A stretch of DNA of 15,146 nucleotides from JBDHZU01 sp039812085 (lineage in GTDB: Bacteria; Actinomycetota; Actinomycetes; S36-B12; UBA10799), in assembly GCA_039812085.1 (NCBI GenBank), contig JBDHZU010000036.1:1-15146 (forward strand), read 5' to 3'. Shown here piece by piece: positions 1 to 6,650 of this stretch (its first letter is position 1; each line of letters starts with the position of its first letter). Made by a program: the position numbers and the translations under genes. The notes under the pieces were generated by a model, which saw only the letters and a list, made by a program, of their open reading frames with translations, did no database searches and had not been told where the DNA came from.

Positions 1-30
1 AATCTTTCTTGCGGGTGCTTCGCGCGAACG

Positions 31-60
31 AGATGATCATTTATGGAATGATCATCTTTT
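31..60 (+). terminator. Perfect 10-bp inverted repeat with short T run, possible terminator of an upstream gene
   Basis: AGATGATCAT at 31-40 and its exact reverse complement ATGATCATCT at 48-57 flank a 7-base loop, and the 3' arm runs into TTTT (57-60). This could be a weak intrinsic terminator for a gene upstream of the window; one open frame from the left edge ends with TGA at 34-36. The stem has only three G/C pairs and the T run is short, so it would be a poor terminator. An operator is possible, because each arm contains the palindrome TGATCA. Nothing else in bases 1-124 is recognisable as coding. Confidence 0.35.
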
Positions 61-124
61 ACCAATGGATGTACCCCGATTGGCTGTCGTGGTTTGCGCA
101 ATTCTTTGGCCGTTGGGCCGGGGC

Positions 125-130
125 TACGCT
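125..130 (+). promoter_or_regulatory. Putative -10 box (TACGCT) for leaderless rimO
   Basis: TACGCT fits the actinobacterial -10 pattern TANNNT. It lies exactly six bases before the GTG start of rimO, so transcription would start at or next to the start codon. There is no convincing Shine-Dalgarno before this GTG, and an in-frame TGA at 131-133 rules out a longer reading frame. No clear -35 box is visible. The same geometry recurs at five other genes in the window. Confidence 0.5.
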
Positions 131-136
131 TGACGG

Positions 137-1513
137 GTGGTTGAACCCAAGCGAGTCGCCGTTGTCACCCTTGGCTGTGCTCGAAATGAAGTCGATTCGG
201 ACGAATTGGCGGGACGGCTAGACGAACATGGGTGGCAGCTCGTTGAGGATGCCGATGAGGCCGATGCTGTCGTCGTCAATACCTGCGGCTTCATCGAAGC
301 GGCTAAGAAAGACTCAATCGACACCATCCTTGCGCTGAAGGGTGACGGTTCAGACGGTCCAACGGTGGTAGCCGTTGGTTGCCTAGCGGAGCGGTACGGC
401 GAAGAGTTGTCCGACGCATTGCCAGAAGCCGATGGTGTGTTGGGTTTTGATTCCTACCCAGATATCGCCACGCATCTGCAGAGCATTGTGTCCGGTCAAG
501 CTCCGCATCCGCACACCCCGCAGGACAGGCGAAAACTTCTCCCGTTGTCTCCGTCTGATCGGCAGTCTGCAGGTGGCGAAGTTCCCGGCCATTCCTCACA
601 TCGCCACCGATTAGCAACCGGTCCGGTCGAGTCTGTGAAGATCGCATCTGGTTGTGATCGGCGCTGCAGTTTCTGCGCTATCCCCAGTTTCCGTGGCTCC
701 TTCCTTTCTCGCCGACCACACGATGTTCTGTCCGAGGCACGTGATCTGGTCGACCAAGGAGTACGGGAACTGCATTTGGTGAGCGAGAACTCCACGTCCT
801 ACGGCAAGGACCTGGGCGATATGCGATTGCTGGACACCCTGCTGACCGAACTGGCCAACGTGCATGAGGACTTGCGGATCCGAGTGGCATACCTGCAGCC
901 GGCAGAGATTCGCCCGGCGTTGTTATCGGCGATGATCCAAACTCCACAGGTCGCCAACTACTTCGATTTATCGTTCCAACATGCCAGCCCTACGGTGCTT
1001 CGTCGTATGCGGCGCTTTGGTGGGCACGACGACTTCCTGGATCTCGTCGATCGGATCCGAGCAGGTGCGCCGGAGGCGGGGATTCGGACCAACTTCATCG
1101 TCGGCTTTCCAGGTGAAACCGAAGAAGATCTCGACACTCTGATTTCTTTTGTCGAGTCTGCCCAGCTCGATGCCATCGGGGTATTCGGGTACTCCGATGA
1201 AGACGGTACGGAAGCTGTGCAATTGGAAGGCCATCTGGATACCGCAGAGATTGCTGCTCGTGTTGATGCAGTCAGTGGATTCTGTGAACGAGTTGTTGCT
1301 CGTCGGGCGCAGCAGCGTGTCGGTTCTGAGGTCCACGTTTTGATCGAACGGATCGAGCAGGATGGGACGGTCGTCGGGCGGGCAGAGCATCAGGGCCCAG
1401 AGGATGGCGAGGTATCGGTCGAACTGGTCACGAACGTTGGCATCGGTGACCTGGTTCGTGCCAGGGTTCAGCAGACGGCGGGGGTGGACCTGCACGCAGT
1501 GGAGGTGAGATAG
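137..1513 (+). CDS. rimO: Ribosomal protein uS12 methylthiotransferase RimO
   Basis: RimO is a radical-SAM methylthiotransferase that adds a methylthio group to a conserved aspartate of ribosomal protein S12. The 458-residue protein has the family layout. The N-terminal UPF0004 domain carries cluster cysteines Cys14 (TLGCARN), Cys50 (NTCGF) and Cys82 (VGCLAE). The radical-SAM motif is CDRRCSFC with Cys173, Cys177 and Cys180, followed by the RimO-type AIPSFRG and SENSTSYGKDLGD segments. GFPGETEE is at about 323-330, and a C-terminal TRAM domain spans about 393-458. The GTG start places the conserved N-terminal strand VAVVTLGC at residue 7, and an in-frame stop lies six bases upstream. Its last codons contain the ribosome-binding site of pgsA. 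The signature distinguishes it from the paralogue miaB at 5214. Confidence 0.95.
   Translation: MVEPKRVAVVTLGCARNEVDSDELAGRLDEHGWQLVEDADEADAVVVNTCGFIEAAKKDSIDTILALKGDGSDGPTVVAVGCLAERYGEELSDALPEADGVLGFDSYPDIATHLQSIVSGQAPHPHTPQDRRKLLPLSPSDRQSAGGEVPGHSSHRHRLATGPVESVKIASGCDRRCSFCAIPSFRGSFLSRRPHDVLSEARDLVDQGVRELHLVSENSTSYGKDLGDMRLLDTLLTELANVHEDLRIRVAYLQPAEIRPALLSAMIQTPQVANYFDLSFQHASPTVLRRMRRFGGHDDFLDLVDRIRAGAPEAGIRTNFIVGFPGETEEDLDTLISFVESAQLDAIGVFGYSDEDGTEAVQLEGHLDTAEIAARVDAVSGFCERVVARRAQQRVGSEVHVLIERIEQDGTVVGRAEHQGPEDGEVSVELVTNVGIGDLVRARVQQTAGVDLHAVEVR
1501..1508 (+). promoter_or_regulatory. Strong ribosome-binding site for pgsA inside the end of rimO
   Basis: GGAGGTGA is a near-complete Shine-Dalgarno sequence embedded in the last rimO codons, five bases before GTG 1514. 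The rimO stop TAG (1511-1513) directly abuts that GTG, so the two genes look translationally coupled. This site decides the pgsA start, which otherwise looks long at its N-terminus. Confidence 0.7.
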
Positions 1514-2194
1514 GTGGAGCTCCCCACGCCAAGCCAGGCATGGCAGCGGCTGCAGCCCAAGATCGATCCCATCACGCATGCGGTAACCAGCGATCGCCTC
1601 TGGAACTTGCCCAACGAGTTGACGATGCTTCGTTGCGTCCTCGTTATTCCTTTCGGTTGGTTGCTGTTCGTTCACGGTCACAACACAACTGCGCGCTATC
1701 TTGCGGCAGCACTGTTCGTTGTTGCCTCGATTACTGACTTCCTCGATGGCGCGATTGCGCGCAAACGAAATCTCGTCACCTCATTCGGCAAGATCGCCGA
1801 CCCAATTGCGGATAAGGCCCTGACCGGAGTGGCACTCATCGGTCTGTCCGTCTTGGGCGAACTTCCATGGTGGGTCACGATCGTCATGCTGGCGCGAGAA
1901 ATCGGCGTCACCCTGATCCGGTTCTGGGTCATTCGCCATGGTGTGATCTCTGCCAGCCGAGGCGGCAAGGCGAAAACTGTCTTCCAGATCATGGCGATCT
2001 TCTTCTATCTGCTGCCGGTCGGCGGATTCATCCACGGCATTGGGGTGGTCGCGATGGCCATCGCCCTGGCTTTGGCCATATTCACCGGAATCGACTACTT
2101 CTTGCGTGCGCTGCACCTGCGACAGACCTCCGAACGAGCTGCACAAAAGAGGGCGGCGAAGGCTGCCCGATCGGCTCGGGTGAGCGATGGCTGA
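1514..2194 (+). CDS. pgsA: CDP-diacylglycerol-glycerol-3-phosphate 3-phosphatidyltransferase (PgsA family)
   Basis: This is an integral-membrane CDP-alcohol phosphatidyltransferase, most likely making phosphatidylglycerol phosphate from CDP-diacylglycerol and glycerol 3-phosphate. The full signature D-x2-DG-x2-AR-x8-G-x3-D-x3-D is present: Asp75, Asp78-Gly79, Ala82-Arg83, Gly92, Asp96 and Asp100. Several hydrophobic segments follow, at about 41-54, 61-74, 102-118, 120-140, 155-175 and 178-195. The tail is rich in Ala, Arg and Lys. About 30 residues precede the usual NLPN start of the family; the Shine-Dalgarno at 1501 supports this longer form, but a later start cannot be excluded. The substrate is inferred from the family and from the rimO-pgsA-cinA order seen in many actinobacteria; other CDP-alcohol transferases share the motif. 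Confidence 0.9.
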   Translation: MELPTPSQAWQRLQPKIDPITHAVTSDRLWNLPNELTMLRCVLVIPFGWLLFVHGHNTTARYLAAALFVVASITDFLDGAIARKRNLVTSFGKIADPIADKALTGVALIGLSVLGELPWWVTIVMLAREIGVTLIRFWVIRHGVISASRGGKAKTVFQIMAIFFYLLPVGGFIHGIGVVAMAIALALAIFTGIDYFLRALHLRQTSERAAQKRAAKAARSARVSDG

Positions 2195-2672
2195 TGCAGT
2201 GGATGAACTCGGACAGATCCTGCGCGAACGTGGGTTAACCGTGGCTGTTGCCGAGTCTTTGACCGGTGGGGGAGTCAGCGAGGTCTTAACCCGTCCACCA
2301 GGCGCATCGGATTACTTCGTCGGTTCGGTGGTGGCCTATGCCACTCGACTTAAGGCTGAACTGTTGGCCGTTGATGAGGCTCTACTTGCTGAGGAAGGTC
2401 CCGTCCATCCGGATGTGGCGGCTCAACTTGCCGACGGCGTGCGGCAGTTATGCCAGGCGGATATCGGTCTCAGCACCACCGGGGTCGCTGGGCCTAGTGA
2501 ACAAAATGGCACCCCGGTGGGAACCGTCTTTGTTGCGGTCAGTCTGGCTGAACAAGGAATCGTCGTGGCCCAGCCAGAAGTTAGTGGAGATCGCGATTCG
2601 ATTCGTCAGCAATCAATCGAGGCTGTGATTGAACTGGCTTTGGCAGTTCTGCGGCAGAATCCACCGGCGTGA
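2187..2672 (+). CDS. cinA: CinA C-terminal domain protein, nicotinamide-nucleotide amidohydrolase (PncC type)
   Basis: This is a stand-alone CinA C-terminal domain of 161 residues, the size of single-domain PncC proteins. Such enzymes deamidate nicotinamide mononucleotide to nicotinic acid mononucleotide in pyridine-nucleotide recycling. Visible family motifs are AESLTGG (22-28), GSVVAYAT (46-53) with Tyr51, and TGVAGP (98-103), followed by GTPVGTVFVA. The N-terminal COG1058 (MoCF) domain of long CinA proteins is absent, as is usual in actinobacteria. The ATG overlaps the end of pgsA by 8 bp, indicating translational coupling. The name cinA comes from competence-induced loci in Firmicutes; nothing here points to competence. 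Confidence 0.9.
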   Translation: MADAVDELGQILRERGLTVAVAESLTGGGVSEVLTRPPGASDYFVGSVVAYATRLKAELLAVDEALLAEEGPVHPDVAAQLADGVRQLCQADIGLSTTGVAGPSEQNGTPVGTVFVAVSLAEQGIVVAQPEVSGDRDSIRQQSIEAVIELALAVLRQNPPA

Positions 2673-2762
2673 ACTGAGTCAATGTGTTGGTGATGCTGCC
2701 CACGGGAATGCATTCACTCGATCCAGTGTTGACAATCGCAAGGTAAATGCCTGTCTCGCGTT

Positions 2763-2774
2763 ATGTACGTACAT
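2763..2774. promoter_or_regulatory. Perfect 12-bp palindrome upstream of clgR, candidate operator
   Basis: ATGTACGTACAT is a perfect 12-bp palindrome lying 69-80 bp before the clgR ATG. It is in the only sizeable non-coding gap (2673-2842) between cinA and clgR. A TTGACA hexamer occurs at 2729-2734, but no well-spaced -10 follows. TATGTA (2762-2767), part of the palindrome, could serve as a -10, in which case a bound protein would block the promoter. It does not resemble the ClgR sites described in Corynebacterium or Streptomyces, which have CGC-N5-GCG-like cores, so the binding protein is unknown. Confidence 0.35.
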
Positions 2775-2842
2775 CGTGTTCACGTGCTGTGGGGCAGTAG
2801 CGTGGGGGTCAGTGAAATTCACGAGGGACAAGGAGCGTGACG

Positions 2843-3115
2843 ATGATTGTTCTTCGCAGTGTCATCGGTAGCGAACTTCGCAAGCACCGGCTCGGGCAGG
2901 GACGAACCCTGCGCGATGTCTCTGCCTCTGCCCGGGTGTCCCTCGGCTATCTCTCCGAGGTGGAACGCGGACAGAAGGAAGCCAGTAGCGAATTGCTTGC
3001 GGCAATCTGTGGAGCGTTGGATGTTCCGCTGTCACAGGTTTTGCAGTCGGTGAGCAGCGAGGTTGCCAAGGATGAGGGCACCGACCTGGGCCGCGAATTG
3101 GTGTCAGTCAACTAA
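2843..3115 (+). CDS. clgR: XRE-family transcriptional regulator ClgR (Clp protease gene regulator)
   Basis: This 90-residue single-domain DNA-binding protein has an XRE/HTH_3 fold over about residues 7-62. The hallmark stretch VSLGYLSEVERGQKEASSEL (32-51) is typical of actinobacterial ClgR, as is its place between cinA and recA. ClgR activates clpP1P2, clpC and other proteolysis or stress genes in Streptomyces, Corynebacterium and Mycobacterium. AAGGAG at 2830-2835 sits seven bases before ATG 2843 but only one base before an in-frame GTG at 2837, so I choose the ATG. The protein ends in VSVN. Streptomyces ClgR has been reported to end in a di-alanine that targets it to ClpP; that ending is absent here. 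The gene converges with DUF3046, leaving 5 bp between them. Confidence 0.85.
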   Translation: MIVLRSVIGSELRKHRLGQGRTLRDVSASARVSLGYLSEVERGQKEASSELLAAICGALDVPLSQVLQSVSSEVAKDEGTDLGRELVSVN

Positions 3116-3120
3116 CGAGT

Positions 3121-3315
3121 TCAGCGGAACTTAAGCGGCAATTCGAGGTCGCGATAGACCGCGAGCCACACAGTACGAGTGTCTTCTCCTGCTGTCAGAG
3201 CCTGTTCGACAGTGCGTCCATCGAGTTCGGTCAGCACATGGTCTTTGGCCCATGAGCGCGCGTAGTCCTCACCAACTGCTTGTTCAAGGCGTTCCCAGAA
3301 GTCAGTGAGTTTCAC
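3121..3315 (-). CDS. DUF3046 family small protein
   Basis: This 64-residue protein begins VKLTDFWERLEQAVG and continues with YARSWAKDHVLTELDGRTVEQAL, matching the DUF3046 family found next to recA in many actinobacteria. Its function is unknown. It looks soluble, acidic and helical, with no membrane segment or cysteine. A longer reading frame runs up to 3486 across the recA control region, but family similarity begins only at the GTG at 3315. That GTG is preceded, exactly six bases upstream, by TACTGT on the same strand, so I take it as a leaderless start. The gene is convergent with clgR and divergent from recA. Confidence 0.85.
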   Translation of the reverse strand: MKLTDFWERLEQAVGEDYARSWAKDHVLTELDGRTVEQALTAGEDTRTVWLAVYRDLELPLKFR

Positions 3316-3321
3316 ACCGGC

Positions 3322-3327
3322 ACAGTA
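3322..3327 (-). promoter_or_regulatory. Putative -10 box (TACTGT) for leaderless DUF3046 gene
   Basis: On the minus strand TACTGT is followed by GCCGGT and then the GTG start. This is the TANNNT-N6-start arrangement also seen at rimO, miaB and dapF. No Shine-Dalgarno is present, which agrees with a leaderless transcript. It helps fix the start of the 64-residue product. Confidence 0.5.
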
Positions 3328-3416
3328 GCTGGTACGGAATCGGTGGTTGGTCGTCAAGACAAGCTGCCTACAGTCATTTTCCACCCATCTGAAATCTGGC
3401 GTGTCGTAACGCGCAT

Positions 3417-3432
3417 TCGAACAAGTGTTCGG
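3417..3432. promoter_or_regulatory. LexA-binding SOS box of recA
   Basis: TCGAACAAGTGTTCGG matches the actinobacterial LexA consensus TCGAAC-N4-GTTCGA at every position but the last. It lies about 140 bp before the recA start. A TANNNT hexamer begins two bases downstream, so bound LexA would occlude that promoter. The spacing to the -10 almost equals that at lexA. Confidence 0.85.
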
Positions 3433-3434
3433 TC

Positions 3435-3440
3435 TAGGGT
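3435..3440 (+). promoter_or_regulatory. Putative -10 box of the SOS-controlled recA promoter
   Basis: TAGGGT fits TANNNT and sits two bases after the SOS box. The longer string TAGGGTGTG has a close counterpart, TAGAGTGTG, in the same position after the lexA SOS box on the other strand. The agreement of two independent promoters supports the assignment. Transcription from here would give a leader of about 125 bases. Confidence 0.5.
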
Positions 3441-3460
3441 GTGGGTACTTCAGTGAGAAG

Positions 3461-3487
3461 CGAGTTGTCCAGAACGAGTTGTCCACA
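3461..3487 (+). repeat. Direct repeat of CGAGTTGTCCA containing a DnaA-box sequence
   Basis: The 11-mer CGAGTTGTCCA occurs at 3461-3471 and 3475-3485, with starts 14 bp apart. The second copy extends to TTGTCCACA (3479-3487), an exact match to the DnaA box preferred in high-GC actinobacteria. The first reads TTGTCCAGA, one mismatch. The pair lies between the SOS promoter and the proximal promoter of recA. Whether DnaA binds here is untested; two sites in phase are more suggestive than one. Confidence 0.4.
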
Positions 3488-3511
3488 GACTGCGTGAGTG
3501 TTTGAGGCGCG

Positions 3512-3534
3512 TTGTCAGGGCTGCTCCCTAGGTT
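3512..3534 (+). promoter_or_regulatory. PafBC/RecA-NDp-type proximal promoter of recA
   Basis: TTGTCAGGG (3512-3520), eight bases, then TAGGTT (3529-3534) reproduces the mycobacterial LexA-independent DNA-damage promoter motif TTGTC-R-GTG-N8-TANNNT with one mismatch (G for T). In mycobacteria this motif is activated by PafBC, and recA has both this promoter and a LexA-controlled one, as here. It would give a leader of about 30-35 bases ending in the AGGAAGG ribosome-binding site (3560-3566) before ATG 3574. Confidence 0.65.
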
Positions 3535-3573
3535 TCAGTTTCACCAACACGGGATCGACAGGAAGGCAGCCCC

Positions 3574-4650
3574 ATGGCTAAGAGCACGGCAGAACGCGCG
3601 AGTAATCGAGATGGCGCGCTTGATACAGCGCTTGCGCAGATTGAACGACAGTTCGGAAAAGGCTCAGTCATGCGGCTGGGTGAGGATTCTCGCCCACCGG
3701 TCGAGGTCATCCCGACAGGTGCCATCGCCTTGGATGTCGCCCTGGGAATCGGCGGTCTTCCGCGCGGACGCATCGTTGAGATTTACGGCCCGGAATCCTC
3801 CGGCAAGACGACGGTTGCCTTGCACGCGATTGCATCAGCTCAGGCTGCAGGAGGTACTGCGGCATTCATTGACGCAGAGCACGCGTTGGACCCGGAATAC
3901 GCAGCCAAGCTAGGTGTCGATATCGACGCCCTGCTGGTCAGCCAGCCGGATACAGGTGAGCAGGCGCTTGAGATTGCGGACATGCTGGTTCGCTCTGGCG
4001 CAATCGACATCATCGTCATCGACTCTGTTGCGGCCTTGGTGCCCAAGGCGGAGATCGAGGGAGATATGGGCGATAGTCACGTTGGCCTTCAGGCACGACT
4101 GATGAGCCAGGCGCTACGCAAGATGACTGGCGCGATCAGCGGTTCTGGAACAACGGCAATCTTCATCAACCAGCTTCGCGAAAAGATCGGTGTGATGTTC
4201 GGTAGCCCGGAAACCACGACCGGCGGCAAGGCATTGAAGTTCTACGCTTCCGTCCGACTTGACGTGCGTCGTATCGAAACGTTGAAGGATGGAACGGAGC
4301 CGGTTGGTTCGCGTACCCGCGTGAAGATCGTCAAGAACAAGATGGCCCCACCCTTTAAGCAGGCTGAGTTCGACATCGTCTACGGAGAAGGCATCTCTCG
4401 AGAGGGCAGCCTGATCGACATGGGCGTCGAACATAGCTTCGTGCGTAAGTCAGGTGCGTGGTACACCTACGAAGGCGACCAGCTCGGTCAAGGCAAAGAG
4501 AACTCTCGTAACTTCTTGCGAGACAACCCAGACCTGGCCAATGAGTTAGAGAAGCGCATCAAGGAGAAGCTCGGTATCGGTGCTCAACTCGATGCCCCTG
4601 CTGAGGACTATGTGGTGTTGCCGAATGAAGACGCCGGACCGCTCGGCTAA
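3574..4650 (+). CDS. recA: Recombinase RecA
   Basis: RecA forms ATP-dependent filaments on single-stranded DNA, drives strand exchange in homologous recombination, and triggers LexA self-cleavage. The 358-residue protein is full length. It shows the Walker A motif GPESSGKT (72-79), FIDAEHALDP (98-107), the Walker B-like IIVIDSVAALVPKAEIEGDMGD, the L2 region MFGSPETTTGGKALKFYASVRLD, and an acidic C-terminus. No intein interrupts it, unlike the M. tuberculosis gene. The start is set by AGGAAGG seven bases upstream and by the N-terminus MAKSTAER. Upstream lie an SOS box, DnaA-box-like repeats and a PafBC-type promoter. recX overlaps its 3' end by 26 bp. Confidence 0.99.
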   Translation: MAKSTAERASNRDGALDTALAQIERQFGKGSVMRLGEDSRPPVEVIPTGAIALDVALGIGGLPRGRIVEIYGPESSGKTTVALHAIASAQAAGGTAAFIDAEHALDPEYAAKLGVDIDALLVSQPDTGEQALEIADMLVRSGAIDIIVIDSVAALVPKAEIEGDMGDSHVGLQARLMSQALRKMTGAISGSGTTAIFINQLREKIGVMFGSPETTTGGKALKFYASVRLDVRRIETLKDGTEPVGSRTRVKIVKNKMAPPFKQAEFDIVYGEGISREGSLIDMGVEHSFVRKSGAWYTYEGDQLGQGKENSRNFLRDNPDLANELEKRIKEKLGIGAQLDAPAEDYVVLPNEDAGPLG

Positions 4651-5209
4651 GCGAGAACCTGTCTGGCCGGATGATCCAGCAGCGGCATATGAGAAAGCTT
4701 TCAATACCGCCCTGCGATCGCTGACCGCCGCTAGTCGGACGCGCCACCAAGTCGAACAACTCCTTGTTCGTCGTGGTGCTCCGGCGGTGGTCATCGACCG
4801 AGTGTTGGATCGTCTGATGGAAGTGGGATTGCTCAATGACGTGGAGTTTGCCCGGCGCTGGGCAAACTCCCGATCGAACAGTCGGGCAGCATCACGGCGG
4901 GTGCTGAGGATGGAACTGTCGCGTAAGGGCATCTCGTCCGCTGACATCGATATCGCGTTGGCGGATATTGATGCTGATGACGAACATTGCGCGGCAGCAG
5001 ACTTGGTATCGCGCAAACTGGCGTCGAGCACTGTGGATCTGACAGACCATCAGCAACGATTGAAACTGCGGCAGCGAATGGTCAACATGCTGATGCGTCG
5101 TGGTCATTCACCAACGATCGCTATCGGAATCGTGGACGACGTATTACTGCAGAGAACCGAACATAGTTCGGGTGCCGACCAGGACGACGAGGCTTTCTCG
5201 TTACCCTAA
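4625..5209 (+). CDS. recX: Regulatory protein RecX
   Basis: RecX binds RecA and caps or destabilises its filaments, limiting recombinase and co-protease activity. The 194-residue protein is built of three-helix repeats. The family hallmark GLLNDVEFARRWANSR is at 68-83, preceded by LRSLTAASRTRHQVEQLLVRRG and followed by a second repeat with LRMELSRKGIS and a third ending MLMRRGHSPTIAIGIV. The chosen ATG overlaps recA by 26 bp, and no other start codon lies between it and the conserved core. There is no good Shine-Dalgarno, so translation is probably coupled to recA. An acidic tail (DQDDEAFSLP) ends the protein. Its stop codon lies inside the promoter-like element of miaB. Confidence 0.93.
   Translation: MKTPDRSAKREPVWPDDPAAAYEKAFNTALRSLTAASRTRHQVEQLLVRRGAPAVVIDRVLDRLMEVGLLNDVEFARRWANSRSNSRAASRRVLRMELSRKGISSADIDIALADIDADDEHCAAADLVSRKLASSTVDLTDHQQRLKLRQRMVNMLMRRGHSPTIAIGIVDDVLLQRTEHSSGADQDDEAFSLP
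5202..5207 (+). promoter_or_regulatory. Putative -10 box (TACCCT) for leaderless miaB
   Basis: TACCCT (TANNNT) ends six bases before GTG 5214 and overlaps the last codons and stop of recX. No Shine-Dalgarno is near this GTG. The element suggests that miaB can be transcribed independently of the SOS-induced recA-recX unit, and it supports the short N-terminus chosen for MiaB. Confidence 0.5.
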
Positions 5210-5213
5210 TTTG

Positions 5214-6650
5214 GTGAGTTCCCCAACCCGCACCTATGACGTCCGAACCTACGGATGTCAGATGAACGTGCACGATTCCGAGCGCATCGCCGGTCTGCTC
5301 ACCGAGGCTGGCTACGTTCCTGCTGAATCAGAATCCGTCGCTGACGTGATTGTGTTCAACACCTGCGCGGTTCGGGAGAACGCAGATAACCGGCTTTACG
5401 GCAATCTCGGCCACCTCCGACCAGTCAAGGATGCGAACCCGGAGATGCAGATTGCGGTCGGGGGCTGTCTGGCACAGAAGGATCGGCAAGAGATCACTCG
5501 CCGAGCACCGTGGGTCGATGTTGTCTTTGGCACTCACAACGTGGGATCACTGCCGGTGTTGTTGGAGCGAGCCCGAGTCCAGCAAGAGTCTCAAGTGGAG
5601 ATCGTGGAAGCGCTTGAACATTTCCCTTCCACATTGCCCGCCAAGCGCGATTCGGAGTTTTCCGCTTGGGTGTCAGTCTCAGTGGGGTGCAACAACACCT
5701 GCACTTTCTGCATCGTGCCGAGCCTGCGTGGCAAAGAGAAGGATCGTCGCCCGGGGGATGTCCTTGCCGAAGTCGAAGCATTGGTGGCAGACGGGGTCTG
5801 CGAGATCACCTTGCTGGGGCAAAATGTCAATGCATATGGCGTGGAGTTTGGAGATCGCCAAGCATTCGCCAAGTTGCTTCGTGCATGCGGAGAGATCGAC
5901 GGGCTCGAACGAGTGCGTTTCACCAGTCCGCATCCGCGTGATTTCACCGATGACGTGATCGCCGCGATGGCGGAAACTCCCAACGTCATGCCGCAGCTAC
6001 ATATGCCGTTGCAGTCCGGGTCGGACTCAGTTCTGCAACGGATGCGCCGCAGTTACCGTTCGGATCGCTTCTTGAACATTCTGGACAAGGTCCGCGAACA
6101 GATTCCTCACGCTGCCATCACAACGGACATCATCGTTGGTTTCCCGGGTGAGACTGAAGAAGAGTTCCAGGCCACACTCGATGTGGTGCAGCGAGCCCGA
6201 TTCTCTGGCGCATTCACTTTCATCTATTCACCGCGTCCCGGCACGCCTGCCGCGACTATGCCAGATCAGATTGATCCGAAGGTGATCTCGAATCGTTACG
6301 ACCGACTCGTCACGTTGGTTAATGACATCGCCTGGGAAGAGAACAAACAGTTCGTGGGGCAAAAGCTAGAAATCTTGATGAGTAACGACAGCGGTCGCAA
6401 GGATGCTGATGCGCATCGCCGGTCAGGTCGGGCACGAGATAACCGCCTGGTGCATCTGGGCAATGTGGGAGACCACGTGCAACCGGGCGATTTGGTGTCC
6501 GCCACCGTGACCTATGCGGCACCGCATCACTTGGTGGCCGACTCCGATGTCACCGTCCTACGGAAACGTCCGGAACGTGCAGAGTCGTGTGGGACGCCGG
6601 CATCGGGATCCACTTTGCTGGCGATTCCGACCATTCCGGTGCGCGCCTAG
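5214..6650 (+). CDS. miaB: tRNA-2-methylthio-N6-dimethylallyladenosine synthase MiaB
   Basis: MiaB is a radical-SAM methylthiotransferase that converts i6A37 to ms2i6A37 in tRNAs reading UNN codons. The i6A substrate is made by MiaA, encoded at 7308. From GTG 5214 the protein has 478 residues. Cluster cysteines are Cys15 (RTYGCQMN), Cys51 (NTCAVRENA) and Cys85 (GGCLAQKD). The radical-SAM motif CNNTCTFCIVPSLRG has Cys159, Cys163 and Cys166, then GQNVNAYG, LHMPLQSGSD and DIIVGFPGETEEE, and a C-terminal TRAM domain. The frame stays open upstream into recX, but the conserved N-terminus and the promoter-like TACCCT support 5214; TTG 5211 is an alternative. A 30-residue unstructured tail follows TRAM. 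The gene converges on the LigB-like gene with a 4-bp overlap. Confidence 0.95.
   Translation: MSSPTRTYDVRTYGCQMNVHDSERIAGLLTEAGYVPAESESVADVIVFNTCAVRENADNRLYGNLGHLRPVKDANPEMQIAVGGCLAQKDRQEITRRAPWVDVVFGTHNVGSLPVLLERARVQQESQVEIVEALEHFPSTLPAKRDSEFSAWVSVSVGCNNTCTFCIVPSLRGKEKDRRPGDVLAEVEALVADGVCEITLLGQNVNAYGVEFGDRQAFAKLLRACGEIDGLERVRFTSPHPRDFTDDVIAAMAETPNVMPQLHMPLQSGSDSVLQRMRRSYRSDRFLNILDKVREQIPHAAITTDIIVGFPGETEEEFQATLDVVQRARFSGAFTFIYSPRPGTPAATMPDQIDPKVISNRYDRLVTLVNDIAWEENKQFVGQKLEILMSNDSGRKDADAHRRSGRARDNRLVHLGNVGDHVQPGDLVSATVTYAAPHHLVADSDVTVLRKRPERAESCGTPASGSTLLAIPTIPVRA

Noticed and set aside
9..221. 70-codon frame at the left edge overlapping rimO
   Set aside because: It runs 85 bp into rimO in another frame. 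The part before 137 has hydrophobic/aromatic residues but no recognisable family, and the hairpin and promoter-like elements explain the region better.
968..1681. 237-codon open frame on the minus strand across rimO and pgsA
   Set aside because: It lies antisense to two confidently identified genes, has no recognisable domain or ribosome-binding site, and its composition reflects the opposite strand's codons.
3574..4650. Intein in recA, as in M. tuberculosis
   Set aside because: The reading frame is continuous at normal family length and all RecA motifs are uninterrupted.
5350..5958. 202-codon + strand frame inside miaB
   Set aside because: It is an out-of-frame shadow of miaB covering its N-terminal and radical-SAM motifs, with Arg/Ser/Trp-rich composition and no start signal.
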